From Anaerolineae bacterium (GTDB lineage: Bacteria; Chloroflexota; Anaerolineae; JACIWR01): a DNA stretch of 35,804 bases. How positions within the stretch are numbered: the first letter of the stretch is position 1; each line of letters begins with the position of its first letter. Below, in pieces: positions 25,079 through 32,818 of this stretch. The notes under the pieces were generated by a model that searched no databases, had not been told where the DNA came from, and was given only the letters and a program-made list of their open reading frames with translations. The stretch is from NCBI GenBank assembly GCA_021162125.1, contig JAGGZG010000239.1, positions 1 through 35,804 of the forward strand, in the 5' to 3' direction. Both the position numbers and the translations under genes were made by a program.

Positions 25079-25708
25079 TCACAACAATCCGCGCTTGGTT
25101 GCCCGCATTACAGCTTCGATGCGGTTGTGGGCATCCAGTTTCTGATACAGGTTCTGGATGTAGGTCTTGATGGTGTTTTCACTCAGACAAAGACGCTGTG
25201 CGATCTCGCGATTAGTCAGTCCCTCGGCGATCAGGCGCAAGATCTCGATCTCGCGCAGGGTTAAACGGTCAGGGACATCATCCGCCGGCCCTTCCTGTAA
25301 CCAATTGAACATCATGCGGGCGACACGCGGGTCTACCGGGGATCCATCTCGCACCAACTCACGGATGCTGCGCCGCAGGTCTGTGCTGGCCACGTCTTTC
25401 AGCACATAGCCCCTGGCCCCGGCGCGAATACATTCCTGTACTACACCACTATCCAGATAACCGGTCAGGATTAGCACTACTGTCCCAGGTACATCATGTT
25501 GGATGCGGTAGCACAGTTCAATGCCGCTGATTCTGGGGAGACGCACGTCCACCAGCGCCACGTCGGGGTGGGTAGCGTGGATTACGCGCAGGGCCTCTTC
25601 GCCATCTCCAGCCTCTCCTACGACTTCAAATTCGGGATCGCCTTGTAGGATGGCGGCGATGCCCCGGCGCACAATTTCGTGATCGTCTACAACGACAACA
25701 CGGATCAT
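25079..25708 (-). CDS. NarL/FixJ-family response regulator
   Basis: MIRVVVVDDHEIVRRGIAAIL...VALVDVRLPRISG...GYVLKD; LuxR HTH LTLREIEILRLIAEGLTNREIAQRLCLSENTIKTYIQNLYQKL. ATG 25708 overlaps kinase stop (ATGA). Confidence 0.93.
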   Translation of the reverse strand: MIRVVVVDDHEIVRRGIAAILQGDPEFEVVGEAGDGEEALRVIHATHPDVALVDVRLPRISGIELCYRIQHDVPGTVVLILTGYLDSGVVQECIRAGARGYVLKDVASTDLRRSIRELVRDGSPVDPRVARMMFNWLQEGPADDVPDRLTLREIEILRLIAEGLTNREIAQRLCLSENTIKTYIQNLYQKLDAHNRIEAVMRATKRGLL

Positions 25709-26865
25709 TGGCTTGCTGTCTCCCGTTTGGGTAGCCACGCCTTGACTATCAGCCCGCCCTCGTCGCCGTTCGCCAGGCTCAACCGCCCACCGGCCTTTTC
25801 CACCATCGTGCGAGTCGTGGATATGCCGAAGTGGTATCCATCACCTTGCAACACGATTGGCAGGTGAGAGGGCGGAATCCCCACGCCGTCGTCCTGTATG
25901 GTGACAACTAATTCATCCCGATTGCAGGAAAGTGTGACCAATACCATCGTTGCTTGGGCATGCTTGCGCACATTCGCCAACGCTTCTTGCACCACACGAA
26001 TCACCGCATTCCGCAATTGGGTGTTAGGGACAGCGAGGCGAGGTGGAAGAACCAGGCAGGTTTCTATGGCTGTGGTATCCTCGAATTCCTGAACCAGTGT
26101 GCGCAAGGCGCAGGAGAGCGTATCCTGGCCGTCACTTTGTGAGAGGGCGAAGATAGCATTGCGAACTTCGCTGCTGCCCTGTGCCGAAAGGCGACCTATG
26201 GCCTCCAGGTGTGCGTCAGGTGGAAGATTGTCAGCCAGGGCATCCAATCCCTGTTTCGCTTCCAGGCCGATGATGTAAAAGAGTTGCGCTACTGTGTCGT
26301 GCAGATTATTGGCCAGGCGTTCTCGCTCTCGCAGGCGGGCCATCTCCTGTGATTGAGCGTAGAGCCGGGCATTTTCAATGGCGATGGCCGCCTGGGTGGA
26401 GAAAGCAGAAAGTAGCTCTTCGTCGTCCGCGGTAAAAGCTGGCTCCCCTGGCCCGTTGCCCACGAAGAGGACGCCCAGGACATGGCCTTTGGACTGGAGG
26501 GGCACGGTCAGGAGCGCCTTGACGGGAGGGTGGCCTGGTGGCATACCTACTGCTTGCGGATGCTGCTGCACGTCTGTCACCCGCAGAGGTCGTCCATCGC
26601 GCAACGGGGCGGCGAAAAGCCCGCTGCCCTGGGGCAAGCGGTTGAGAGGGTAGGGCCAACCACAGACCTTGAAGCAGTCGAAACGTTGGCCCTCTTCCTG
26701 GCTCAGCACCAGCAATCCCCCTAATTCCGCGCCGATGAGCCGCGTGGCCGTGTCCACGATCTCCTGGAGCAGGGGGTCCAAATCCAGCCGGGAGGCTATC
26801 GAGCGGCTGACCTCCATCAAACGGGAGAGCTGATGAACTTTGCGTTCCAGATATTCTTTAGACAT
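25705..26865 (-). CDS. GAF-domain, HisKA_3-type sensor histidine kinase (NarX/DesK-like catalytic region)
   Basis: GAF-like N-terminus (DPLLQEIVDTATRLIGAELGGLLVL), RERERLANNLHDTVAQLFYIIGLE (H-box), HATPase VQEALANVRKHA...IQDDGVGIPP. No obvious TM. ATG 26865 preferred. Confidence 0.9.
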   Translation of the reverse strand: MSKEYLERKVHQLSRLMEVSRSIASRLDLDPLLQEIVDTATRLIGAELGGLLVLSQEEGQRFDCFKVCGWPYPLNRLPQGSGLFAAPLRDGRPLRVTDVQQHPQAVGMPPGHPPVKALLTVPLQSKGHVLGVLFVGNGPGEPAFTADDEELLSAFSTQAAIAIENARLYAQSQEMARLRERERLANNLHDTVAQLFYIIGLEAKQGLDALADNLPPDAHLEAIGRLSAQGSSEVRNAIFALSQSDGQDTLSCALRTLVQEFEDTTAIETCLVLPPRLAVPNTQLRNAVIRVVQEALANVRKHAQATMVLVTLSCNRDELVVTIQDDGVGIPPSHLPIVLQGDGYHFGISTTRTMVEKAGGRLSLANGDEGGLIVKAWLPKRETASQ

Positions 26866-26910
26866 TGCTTCGTTCTTTTGAGATGAGCGGCGCTGCTTCT
26901 CGTGAACTAT

Positions 26911-26945
26911 CAGGTGACAGTCACCTCCGAGGTGACTGTCACCTG
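26911..26945. repeat. 35-bp palindrome (GGTGACAGTCACC family)
   Basis: caggtgacagtcacct ccg aggtgactgtcacctg: perfect 16-bp arms, 3-bp loop. Confidence 0.95.
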
Positions 26946-28054
26946 ACGTGAATCCGATCCAAGGCCGAAACCAGGTAATCGTGCGGAAGACCAAAGCTGA
27001 TGCGCACGAGATGATCCATGCCAAAGTGGTCGCCGGGCACGATGAGCACGCTTTTCTCCTTGCGTAACCGCTCTGTGAACTCCGTTGAGTTGATATCGAG
27101 ATGATAGCGGACGAAAGCAATAGCGGCTGCCTGAGGGGGTGTCAGGCTGAATGTGTCCCCGTGGCTGTCCATCCACTGTTGTAGCACTGAATACCCCTTG
27201 CGGATATAATCCCTGGCGCGCTGGATGAGGCGGGGGCGTACTTCTGGGGACAGGGCGATGGTGGCGAGTTTGTTTGAGAGCATCGTGGCGGAAATTGCGA
27301 TGTACTCGTGCCGGGCCCAGATCTCGTCTATGGTGTCTGGAGGGGCAACTGCCCAGCCGATGCGAAGCCCTGGCAGTCCGTATGCTTTGCTCAAACTGCC
27401 TACAGCTATCACTCTATTATACCGACCGTAGAACGAGGGCGTCTGTTCGTCTGTCAGACGCTCTGCTCCTCTGTACACCTCATCGGCCAGAATCCAGGCT
27501 CCTACACGTTCCGCCGCAGCGATTATAGCATCCATTTCGGCCTCGGTGAGAATGTAGCCGGTGGGGTTGTTGGGATTGCATACGGCGATGAGCCTGGTGT
27601 TGGCTGTGACTGCTTCGTCCAGTTCGCCCAGGTCGAGTGCCCAGCCGTGCTTTTCTCTCAAATGGAATTCTTTCACTTTCAGGCCGTGGTTCTTGGCAAT
27701 GCCCCAAATCTGCATGTAGTTGGGGAGCATGATGACGATCTCGTCTCCCGCAGAAAGCAGGGTGCGGGTGGTGATGTAGTTGGCTTCGGCTGCCCCCACG
27801 GTGACCAGGACGTTTTCCACCGTGGCCCCATCGTACAGAGCGGCGATGTTCTCCCGTAATTCGGGCACGCCGTTGACGTGAGGGTAGTTCAACTCGGTGG
27901 CAAGCAGGTGATTGATATAGTCAGGGGCATCTCTTAGCAGCTCGCCCAGCGACACGGGATGTACCCCGCTTTCGGAGAGATTGTATTCCACGTCCTGCTC
28001 AAACTTGGACATCATACGTTCCATGAGAAATGGATGGAACTTGGGCATCTGCAT
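26939..28054 (-). CDS. class I/II PLP-dependent aminotransferase
   Basis: NPNNPTGYILTEAEMDAII, ADEVYRGAE, VGSLSKAYGLPGLRIGWAVAP (PLP Lys). Confidence 0.92.
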   Translation of the reverse strand: MQMPKFHPFLMERMMSKFEQDVEYNLSESGVHPVSLGELLRDAPDYINHLLATELNYPHVNGVPELRENIAALYDGATVENVLVTVGAAEANYITTRTLLSAGDEIVIMLPNYMQIWGIAKNHGLKVKEFHLREKHGWALDLGELDEAVTANTRLIAVCNPNNPTGYILTEAEMDAIIAAAERVGAWILADEVYRGAERLTDEQTPSFYGRYNRVIAVGSLSKAYGLPGLRIGWAVAPPDTIDEIWARHEYIAISATMLSNKLATIALSPEVRPRLIQRARDYIRKGYSVLQQWMDSHGDTFSLTPPQAAAIAFVRYHLDINSTEFTERLRKEKSVLIVPGDHFGMDHLVRISFGLPHDYLVSALDRIHVR

Positions 28055-28119
28055 ACAACTCCTTCTTTAAACATGGTCAAACATGGTCGTTGTGGCAGAG
28101 TCACGTGTTGTGGTGAATT

Positions 28120-28836
28120 CTATAGGGCTCTTTTCTGAATCGCCAGTAACTCGCCGATCCCCTTCTCCGCCAGATTCAACAACTTCTCCAGCGCGGCTCG
28201 ATCAAAAGGCCGGCCCTCCGCTGTGCCCTGCACCTCCACGTACTCGCCATCGGCGGTCATCACCACGTTGACATCTACGTCGGCGATGGCATCCTCTGCG
28301 TAGCACAGATCGAGCATGGGTTCCCCGTCCACCACCCCCACGCTGACGGCGGCCACCGGCACGCGGAGCACATCGGCCGGCACCACGCCGCGCTCAGCCA
28401 GGCGCTGTAAGGCCAGGGCCACGGCCACGTATCCCCCGGTGACGGCCGCAGTTCGCGTTCCCCCGTCGGCCTGGAGCACGTCGCAGTCCACGATAATGGT
28501 TCGTGGCCCCAGCTTTTGCAGATCCACGGCGGCGCGCAGGCTGCGCCCGATGAAGCGGCGAATCTCCTGCGTGCGGCCCCGGAGCCCGCGGGTCTCGCGA
28601 GGGGTGCGGGTGTGCGTAGAACGGGGGAGCAGCGCGTACTCGGCGGTGAGCCATCCCTGTTCGTTATCCCAGCCCTGATTACGCAGCCAGGAGGGTAGAG
28701 TATCCTCCACCGTGACGTTGCACAGCACTTTGGTGCTGCCCATCTCGATCAGCACCGAGCCCTCTGGATAGGCGATGTAATCCGGGGTGATGGTCACCGG
28801 ACGCAGGTCGTCGTTGGCCCGTCCATCTACGCGCAT
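28120..28836 (-). CDS. rph: ribonuclease PH
   Basis: MRVDGRANDDLRPVTI, GSTKVLCNVTVED, GWLTAEYALLPRSTHTRTPRE, RTIIVDCDVLQADGGTRTAAVTGG, DLCYAEDAIADVDVNVVMT. Confidence 0.96.
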   Translation of the reverse strand: MRVDGRANDDLRPVTITPDYIAYPEGSVLIEMGSTKVLCNVTVEDTLPSWLRNQGWDNEQGWLTAEYALLPRSTHTRTPRETRGLRGRTQEIRRFIGRSLRAAVDLQKLGPRTIIVDCDVLQADGGTRTAAVTGGYVAVALALQRLAERGVVPADVLRVPVAAVSVGVVDGEPMLDLCYAEDAIADVDVNVVMTADGEYVEVQGTAEGRPFDRAALEKLLNLAEKGIGELLAIQKRAL

Positions 28837-28911
28837 AAAAATCGCCTCCTCGGAGTTTGTTTGGGGAGCGTGGGGACAAGCTCCCGTTTATGGCTCCTTT
28901 ACCTGCTAATA

Positions 28912-28960
28912 AGCCGTGCTGCGTGTTGCGTAGACGGAACACGCAATACGCAACACGGCT
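28912..28960. repeat. Imperfect palindrome (CGTATTGCGTGTTGCGT-like)
   Basis: agccgtgctgcgtgttgcgt agacggaac acgcaatacgcaacacggct, 20-bp arms with 2 mismatches, between valS and rph. Confidence 0.85.
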
Positions 28961-29028
28961 ACGAAGATCACGAGTGCACGTTGAGCCTGGTTCTGTTTCC
29001 GCCAGACCAAATTGTGCTCGGTACAGGA

Positions 29029-31683
29029 TCACAGCCCGCCCAGGCTCTCCAGTCGTTCCCGCAGCTTCTGCCACTTCTCCCGATACTTGGTTACCTTGTC
29101 GCGTTCTTTTTGCACGACGTGGGCCGGGGCCTTGGAGATAAAATTCTTGTTGGTCAGCAGAATCTGGCTATTGGCGATGAGCTTGGTCAGGCGTTCCATT
29201 TCGTTGGCGATGCGCGCTTTCTCCGCTTCCACATCTATCATCCCGGCCAGTGGCAGGTAGATCGTCACTCCGCCGACTACCAGAGTCAGCGCCTGGGCCG
29301 GAACATCCGTCAGCGTCGTGTCCAGTTCCAGCCGCTCAGAGTCCAGGTGGGCCAGGGATAGCAGGATGTCCTGCTGTTCGCGGAGCAGGTCGTAGTACTT
29401 GCCGGCCGCTATGGACGCAGCAATGCGCTGTTTCGGCTGCACGCTGAACTCGGCGCGGGCATTGCGGATGGCGCGCACGATGTCCATCAGCAGCTCGATG
29501 GCCGTCTCGGCTTCCTCGTCCACCCCACCAGCCCGCGGCCAGGGAGCGATCATGATGCTCTCACCCTCGTGGGGCAGATTCTGCCAGATGGCCTCGGTGA
29601 CGAAGGGCATAAAGGGATGCAGGAGGCGCATCGTTCGTTCCAGGACGTACGCCAGCACTTGCCGGGCGGCGTTCTGGGCGCTGGGGTCCTGGCCATAAAG
29701 GCGCACCTTAGCCATCTCGATGTACCAGTCGCAGAACTCACCCCACAGGAAGTCGTAGATCTGCCGTCCGGCCTCGCCGTACTGGTACTGTTCGATCAGG
29801 CGCGTCACGTCCGCCACCAGGCGATTGCTGCGGCTGATAATCCATTTGTCCACCGGGTTCTGCTCCGGTAGATTTTGGATGGAGATGCCGGGCTTGACCG
29901 ATTCGTCCATGTGGCTGACCACGAAGCGGGCCGCGTTCCAGATTTTATTGGCGAAGTTGCGGCTGGCCTCCACCCGTTGCAGGGATAGCTTCATGTCGTT
30001 GCCCGGCGAGGAGCCGGTGAGCAGGGTGAAACGCAGCGCGTCCGCGCCGTATTCGTCAACGATGTTAAGTGGGTCGTATTTTTCGGCGTCGGGCATGGAC
30101 TTGCTGATCTTCTCGCCCCGTTCATTGCGGATCAACCCGTGCAGGTACACTATGCTGTAGGGCGCTTGTCCGGTCATGGCCAGGCCGAGCATGATCTCCC
30201 GGGCCACCCAGAAGAACAGGATGTCGTACCCGGTCTCGCGCATCGTGGTCGGATAGAAGTACTGGAAATCTTCGGTCTCCTCAGGCCAACCCAGCGTGGA
30301 GAAGGGCCACAGCCCGGAGGAGAACCAGGTGTCGAGCACGTCGGGGTCCTGGCGGATGTTGGTACTGCCGCAGTGGGCGCACTTGGTGGGGTCCGTTACC
30401 TCGCAAGTCTGGCCGCCGCAGTCATCGCAGTACCATACCGGGATGCGGTGGCCCCACCACAGTTGGCGGCTGATGCACCAGTCGCGGATGTTCTCCAGCC
30501 AGTTGAAGTACACCTTGGTGAAACGTTCGGGCACGATGCGGATGCGCCCGTCGCGCACGGCCTCCAGGGCCGCGTCGGCCAGGGACTTGATCTTGACGAA
30601 CCATTGGGTGGACACGTATGGCTCGATCACAGTGTTGCAGCGTTGGCAGTGGCCCAGGGAGTGCTGGTAGTTCTCAACTTTAACCAATAGCCCGGCCTTC
30701 TCCAGGTCGGCTACCAGGTTCTTGCGGCATTCGTAGCGATCCTGACCCTGGTACGGGCCGGCGGCCTCGTTCATAGTGCCGTTCTCGTTGAGCACATTGA
30801 TGACCGGCAAATCGTGCCGCTGCCCGATTTCGTAGTCAGTGGGGTCGTGGCCCGGGGTCACTTTTACTGCGCCGGTGCCGAACTCGGGGTCCACAACCTC
30901 GTCGGCGATGATGGGGATGCGGCGTTCCAGTATCGGTAGGATGGCCGTGCGCCCGACCATTGCCGTATAGCGTTCGTCGTCCGGGTGAACGGCCACGGCG
31001 GTATCGCCCAGGATGGTCTCCGGCCGGGTGGTGGCCACCTCGATGAACCCGCCGCCTTCCAGCGGGTAGCGCACGTACCATAGCTTGCCGGTCCTCTCCT
31101 CGTGGACCACCTCCAGGTCGGAGATGGCGGAGGTGCAGCGCGGACACCAGTTCACCAGATAAGTGCCCCGGTAGATCAATCCCTGCTTGTACAGGCGCAC
31201 GAAAGCCTCGCGCACCGCCCGTGACAGCCCCTCGTCCAGGGTGAAGCGCTCTCGCTCCCAATCGCAGGAGACGCCCAGCCGGCGGTGCTGGTCGGTGATG
31301 CGCTTGTGGTAGATTTCCTTCCATTGCCACACCCGCTCTATGAATTTCTCGCGGCCCAGGTCATGCCGGGTGAGGCCCTCCTTGGCCAGCTCGCGCTCCA
31401 CCACGTTCTGCGTGGCGATGCCGGCGTGGTCCGAACCGGGCAACCAGAGGGTAGGATCGCCCTTCATGCGATGGTAGCGGGTCACCAGGTCTTCCACTGC
31501 TGCGGTAATAGCGTGACCCAGGTGCAGTGCCCCGGTGACGTTGGGCGGTGGCATGGTGATGGTGAAGGGCTTTTTCCAGGGGTTAATCTCCGGACGGAAG
31601 TATCCTTTTCTCTCCCACCAGTCGTAGATAGGCTTTTCCGCTTTTTGCGGATTGTAGGTTTTGGGCATTTTGATCTTGCTCAT
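29029..31683 (-). CDS. valS: valyl-tRNA synthetase
   Basis: ITMPPPNVTGALHLGHAITAAVEDLVTRYHRMKGDPTLWLPGSDHAGIATQ (HIGH-type HLGH), EKISKSMPDAEKYDP (KMSKS-type), C-terminal coiled-coil. Confidence 0.97.
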   Translation of the reverse strand: MSKIKMPKTYNPQKAEKPIYDWWERKGYFRPEINPWKKPFTITMPPPNVTGALHLGHAITAAVEDLVTRYHRMKGDPTLWLPGSDHAGIATQNVVERELAKEGLTRHDLGREKFIERVWQWKEIYHKRITDQHRRLGVSCDWERERFTLDEGLSRAVREAFVRLYKQGLIYRGTYLVNWCPRCTSAISDLEVVHEERTGKLWYVRYPLEGGGFIEVATTRPETILGDTAVAVHPDDERYTAMVGRTAILPILERRIPIIADEVVDPEFGTGAVKVTPGHDPTDYEIGQRHDLPVINVLNENGTMNEAAGPYQGQDRYECRKNLVADLEKAGLLVKVENYQHSLGHCQRCNTVIEPYVSTQWFVKIKSLADAALEAVRDGRIRIVPERFTKVYFNWLENIRDWCISRQLWWGHRIPVWYCDDCGGQTCEVTDPTKCAHCGSTNIRQDPDVLDTWFSSGLWPFSTLGWPEETEDFQYFYPTTMRETGYDILFFWVAREIMLGLAMTGQAPYSIVYLHGLIRNERGEKISKSMPDAEKYDPLNIVDEYGADALRFTLLTGSSPGNDMKLSLQRVEASRNFANKIWNAARFVVSHMDESVKPGISIQNLPEQNPVDKWIISRSNRLVADVTRLIEQYQYGEAGRQIYDFLWGEFCDWYIEMAKVRLYGQDPSAQNAARQVLAYVLERTMRLLHPFMPFVTEAIWQNLPHEGESIMIAPWPRAGGVDEEAETAIELLMDIVRAIRNARAEFSVQPKQRIAASIAAGKYYDLLREQQDILLSLAHLDSERLELDTTLTDVPAQALTLVVGGVTIYLPLAGMIDVEAEKARIANEMERLTKLIANSQILLTNKNFISKAPAHVVQKERDKVTKYREKWQKLRERLESLGGL

Positions 31684-31763
31684 GGCCGGATTGTCCTTTC
31701 CTTATAGTCAAGGGGTGAGACAGGAGATACACGTACAGCAACGCCGTCTTCGTCCACTGTCAT
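31680..31763 (-). CDS. candidate 27-aa Val-rich leader peptide overlapping valS start
   Basis: ATG at 31763 with GGAGG 7 nt upstream: MTVDEDGVAVRVSPVSPLDYKERTIRP*; stop overlaps valS ATG as ATGA. Confidence 0.5.
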   Translation of the reverse strand: MTVDEDGVAVRVSPVSPLDYKERTIRP

Positions 31764-31784
31764 CACCTCCCCTCCAGGTCTTGC

Positions 31785-31930
31785 TTCTGAGTAACTGCTC
31801 AGGTTACTTCTGTTAGCGATTGAAATCGCCTCTAGAGGGCTTGCAGCCGAGCGTCCACCTGCGTGGACGCGCCTGTCCACGCAGGTGGACAGCCAGCTTT
31901 AGCTCCTCAGGCGCGGTTTCAACCGCTTAA
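31785..31930. repeat. Second, asymmetric copy of the 320-481 palindromic element
   Basis: One arm (31791-31868) matches the first copy with a single mismatch; gtccacgcaggtggac is retained in the other arm, which then diverges to agccagctttagctcctcaggcgcggtttcaaccgctt. Confidence 0.9.
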
Positions 31931-31945
31931 CGCTTCTGAATCAAA

Positions 31946-31976
31946 AGCCCCTCTCGCCTCAAGGACGAGAGGGGCT
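31946..31976 (-). terminator. Rho-independent terminator of the T-box leader
   Basis: Minus strand agcccctctcg tccttgagg cgagaggggct followed by TTTTGATT; 11-bp stem. Confidence 0.9.
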
Positions 31977-32190
31977 CCCTCACGCGGTACCACCTTGCTT
32001 CTGGTCAACCGACCAGCGCTCTGCGGCTGTAACGGGCCGACCCGTGCTGGCCTACTGCTGTGGCCATCAGCCAGCAGACTCCCAGGCGACCTTCGACTGG
32101 CGGCCGGTGCGCGGGGCTTCCAGCCGGTGACCCCGCTTCTCTATCACCGCAGTCCAGCCTACTCCTCCTGTTCACCGTCTTTCACAGTCT
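31946..32190 (-). ncRNA. T-box riboswitch upstream of valS
   Basis: Minus strand AAGGTGGTACCGCG (T-box bulge motif at 31983-31996), ggtgaacaggaggAGTAgg (stem I), GAAG-GTC-GCCTGGGAGT (specifier region, probable GUC Val), then terminator. Confidence 0.92.
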
Positions 32191-32204
32191 ATGATGAATG
32201 AAGA

Positions 32205-32239
32205 GTGAGGGAGTTTTGGGAACCCCCTTGCTCCCTCAC
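32205..32239 (-). other. Hairpin at 5' end of valS leader transcript
   Basis: gtgagggag ... ctccctcac, 9-bp perfect outer stem, between promoter and T-box stem I. Confidence 0.7.
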
Positions 32240-32250
32240 GGCTGTTTTTA

Positions 32251-32279
32251 ATTATAACCGATTTTGGCCGAAGTGTCAA
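32251..32279 (-). promoter_or_regulatory. Full-consensus sigma70 promoter of the valS T-box leader
   Basis: Minus strand TTGACA (32279-32274) - 17 bp (cttcggccaaaatcggt) - TATAAT (32256-32251). Confidence 0.9.
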
Positions 32280-32284
32280 AATTG

Positions 32285-32318
32285 AGGTGCCCGGCACTTG
32301 AAGAAGTGCCGGGCACCT
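32285..32318. repeat. Hairpin, AAGTGCCCGGCACTT family
   Basis: aggtgcccggcactt gaag aagtgccgggcacct, perfect 15-bp arms, between divergent promoters. Confidence 0.92.
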
Positions 32319-32331
32319 TGAAAGACCAATT

Positions 32332-32360
32332 TTGTCATTTGGGGGGAAAGCTGGTATAAT
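32332..32360 (+). promoter_or_regulatory. sigma70-type promoter for the 32393 gene
   Basis: TTGTCA - 17 bp (tttggggggaaagctgg) - TATAAT; SD AAGGAGG before ATG 32393. Confidence 0.8.
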
Positions 32361-32392
32361 CTGGCCCATACGTAAACCACAAGGAGGATTCA

Positions 32393-32818
32393 ATGGGACG
32401 AGTGATTTCCGTCGAGCGGGTGGGCACAAAGCGGCAACAACTGCGACGTACCGTTGCCGAGGCCCTTCGCCGATTGATGGAAAAGCCTGAGTTGGACGAG
32501 GAGGCCAAAGACCTGGCGGCGCTCATCGTCTTTTGTCTGGATGCCATCGCCGAGGGGGTGGATCGTTCGGCGACAGCCTGGGAGCGAAGGAATTACTACC
32601 TCAAGGCCGACCGCTTTCGTCGTGAGTGGGCGTGGGCCAGTCGCACTGCGGACGAGATGGCGACCTTGATTCAAGAAGATGCCTGGGATGGCCTGCCGGC
32701 GGTGTTGGCCAGCCTGCTGCCCCACTTTGCGGACGTGCGGGTGGTCAAGTTGGTGCGCCCGCCGTCTCTGTGGCAGGGAGCGTACCAGCGATTGCTTGCC
32801 GAGGAGACGCTGCGATGA
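32393..32818 (+). CDS. hypothetical protein (141 aa)
   Basis: Good SD and promoter; ATGA overlap with the downstream S2P gene; domain not recognised. Confidence 0.82.
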   Translation: MGRVISVERVGTKRQQLRRTVAEALRRLMEKPELDEEAKDLAALIVFCLDAIAEGVDRSATAWERRNYYLKADRFRREWAWASRTADEMATLIQEDAWDGLPAVLASLLPHFADVRVVKLVRPPSLWQGAYQRLLAEETLR

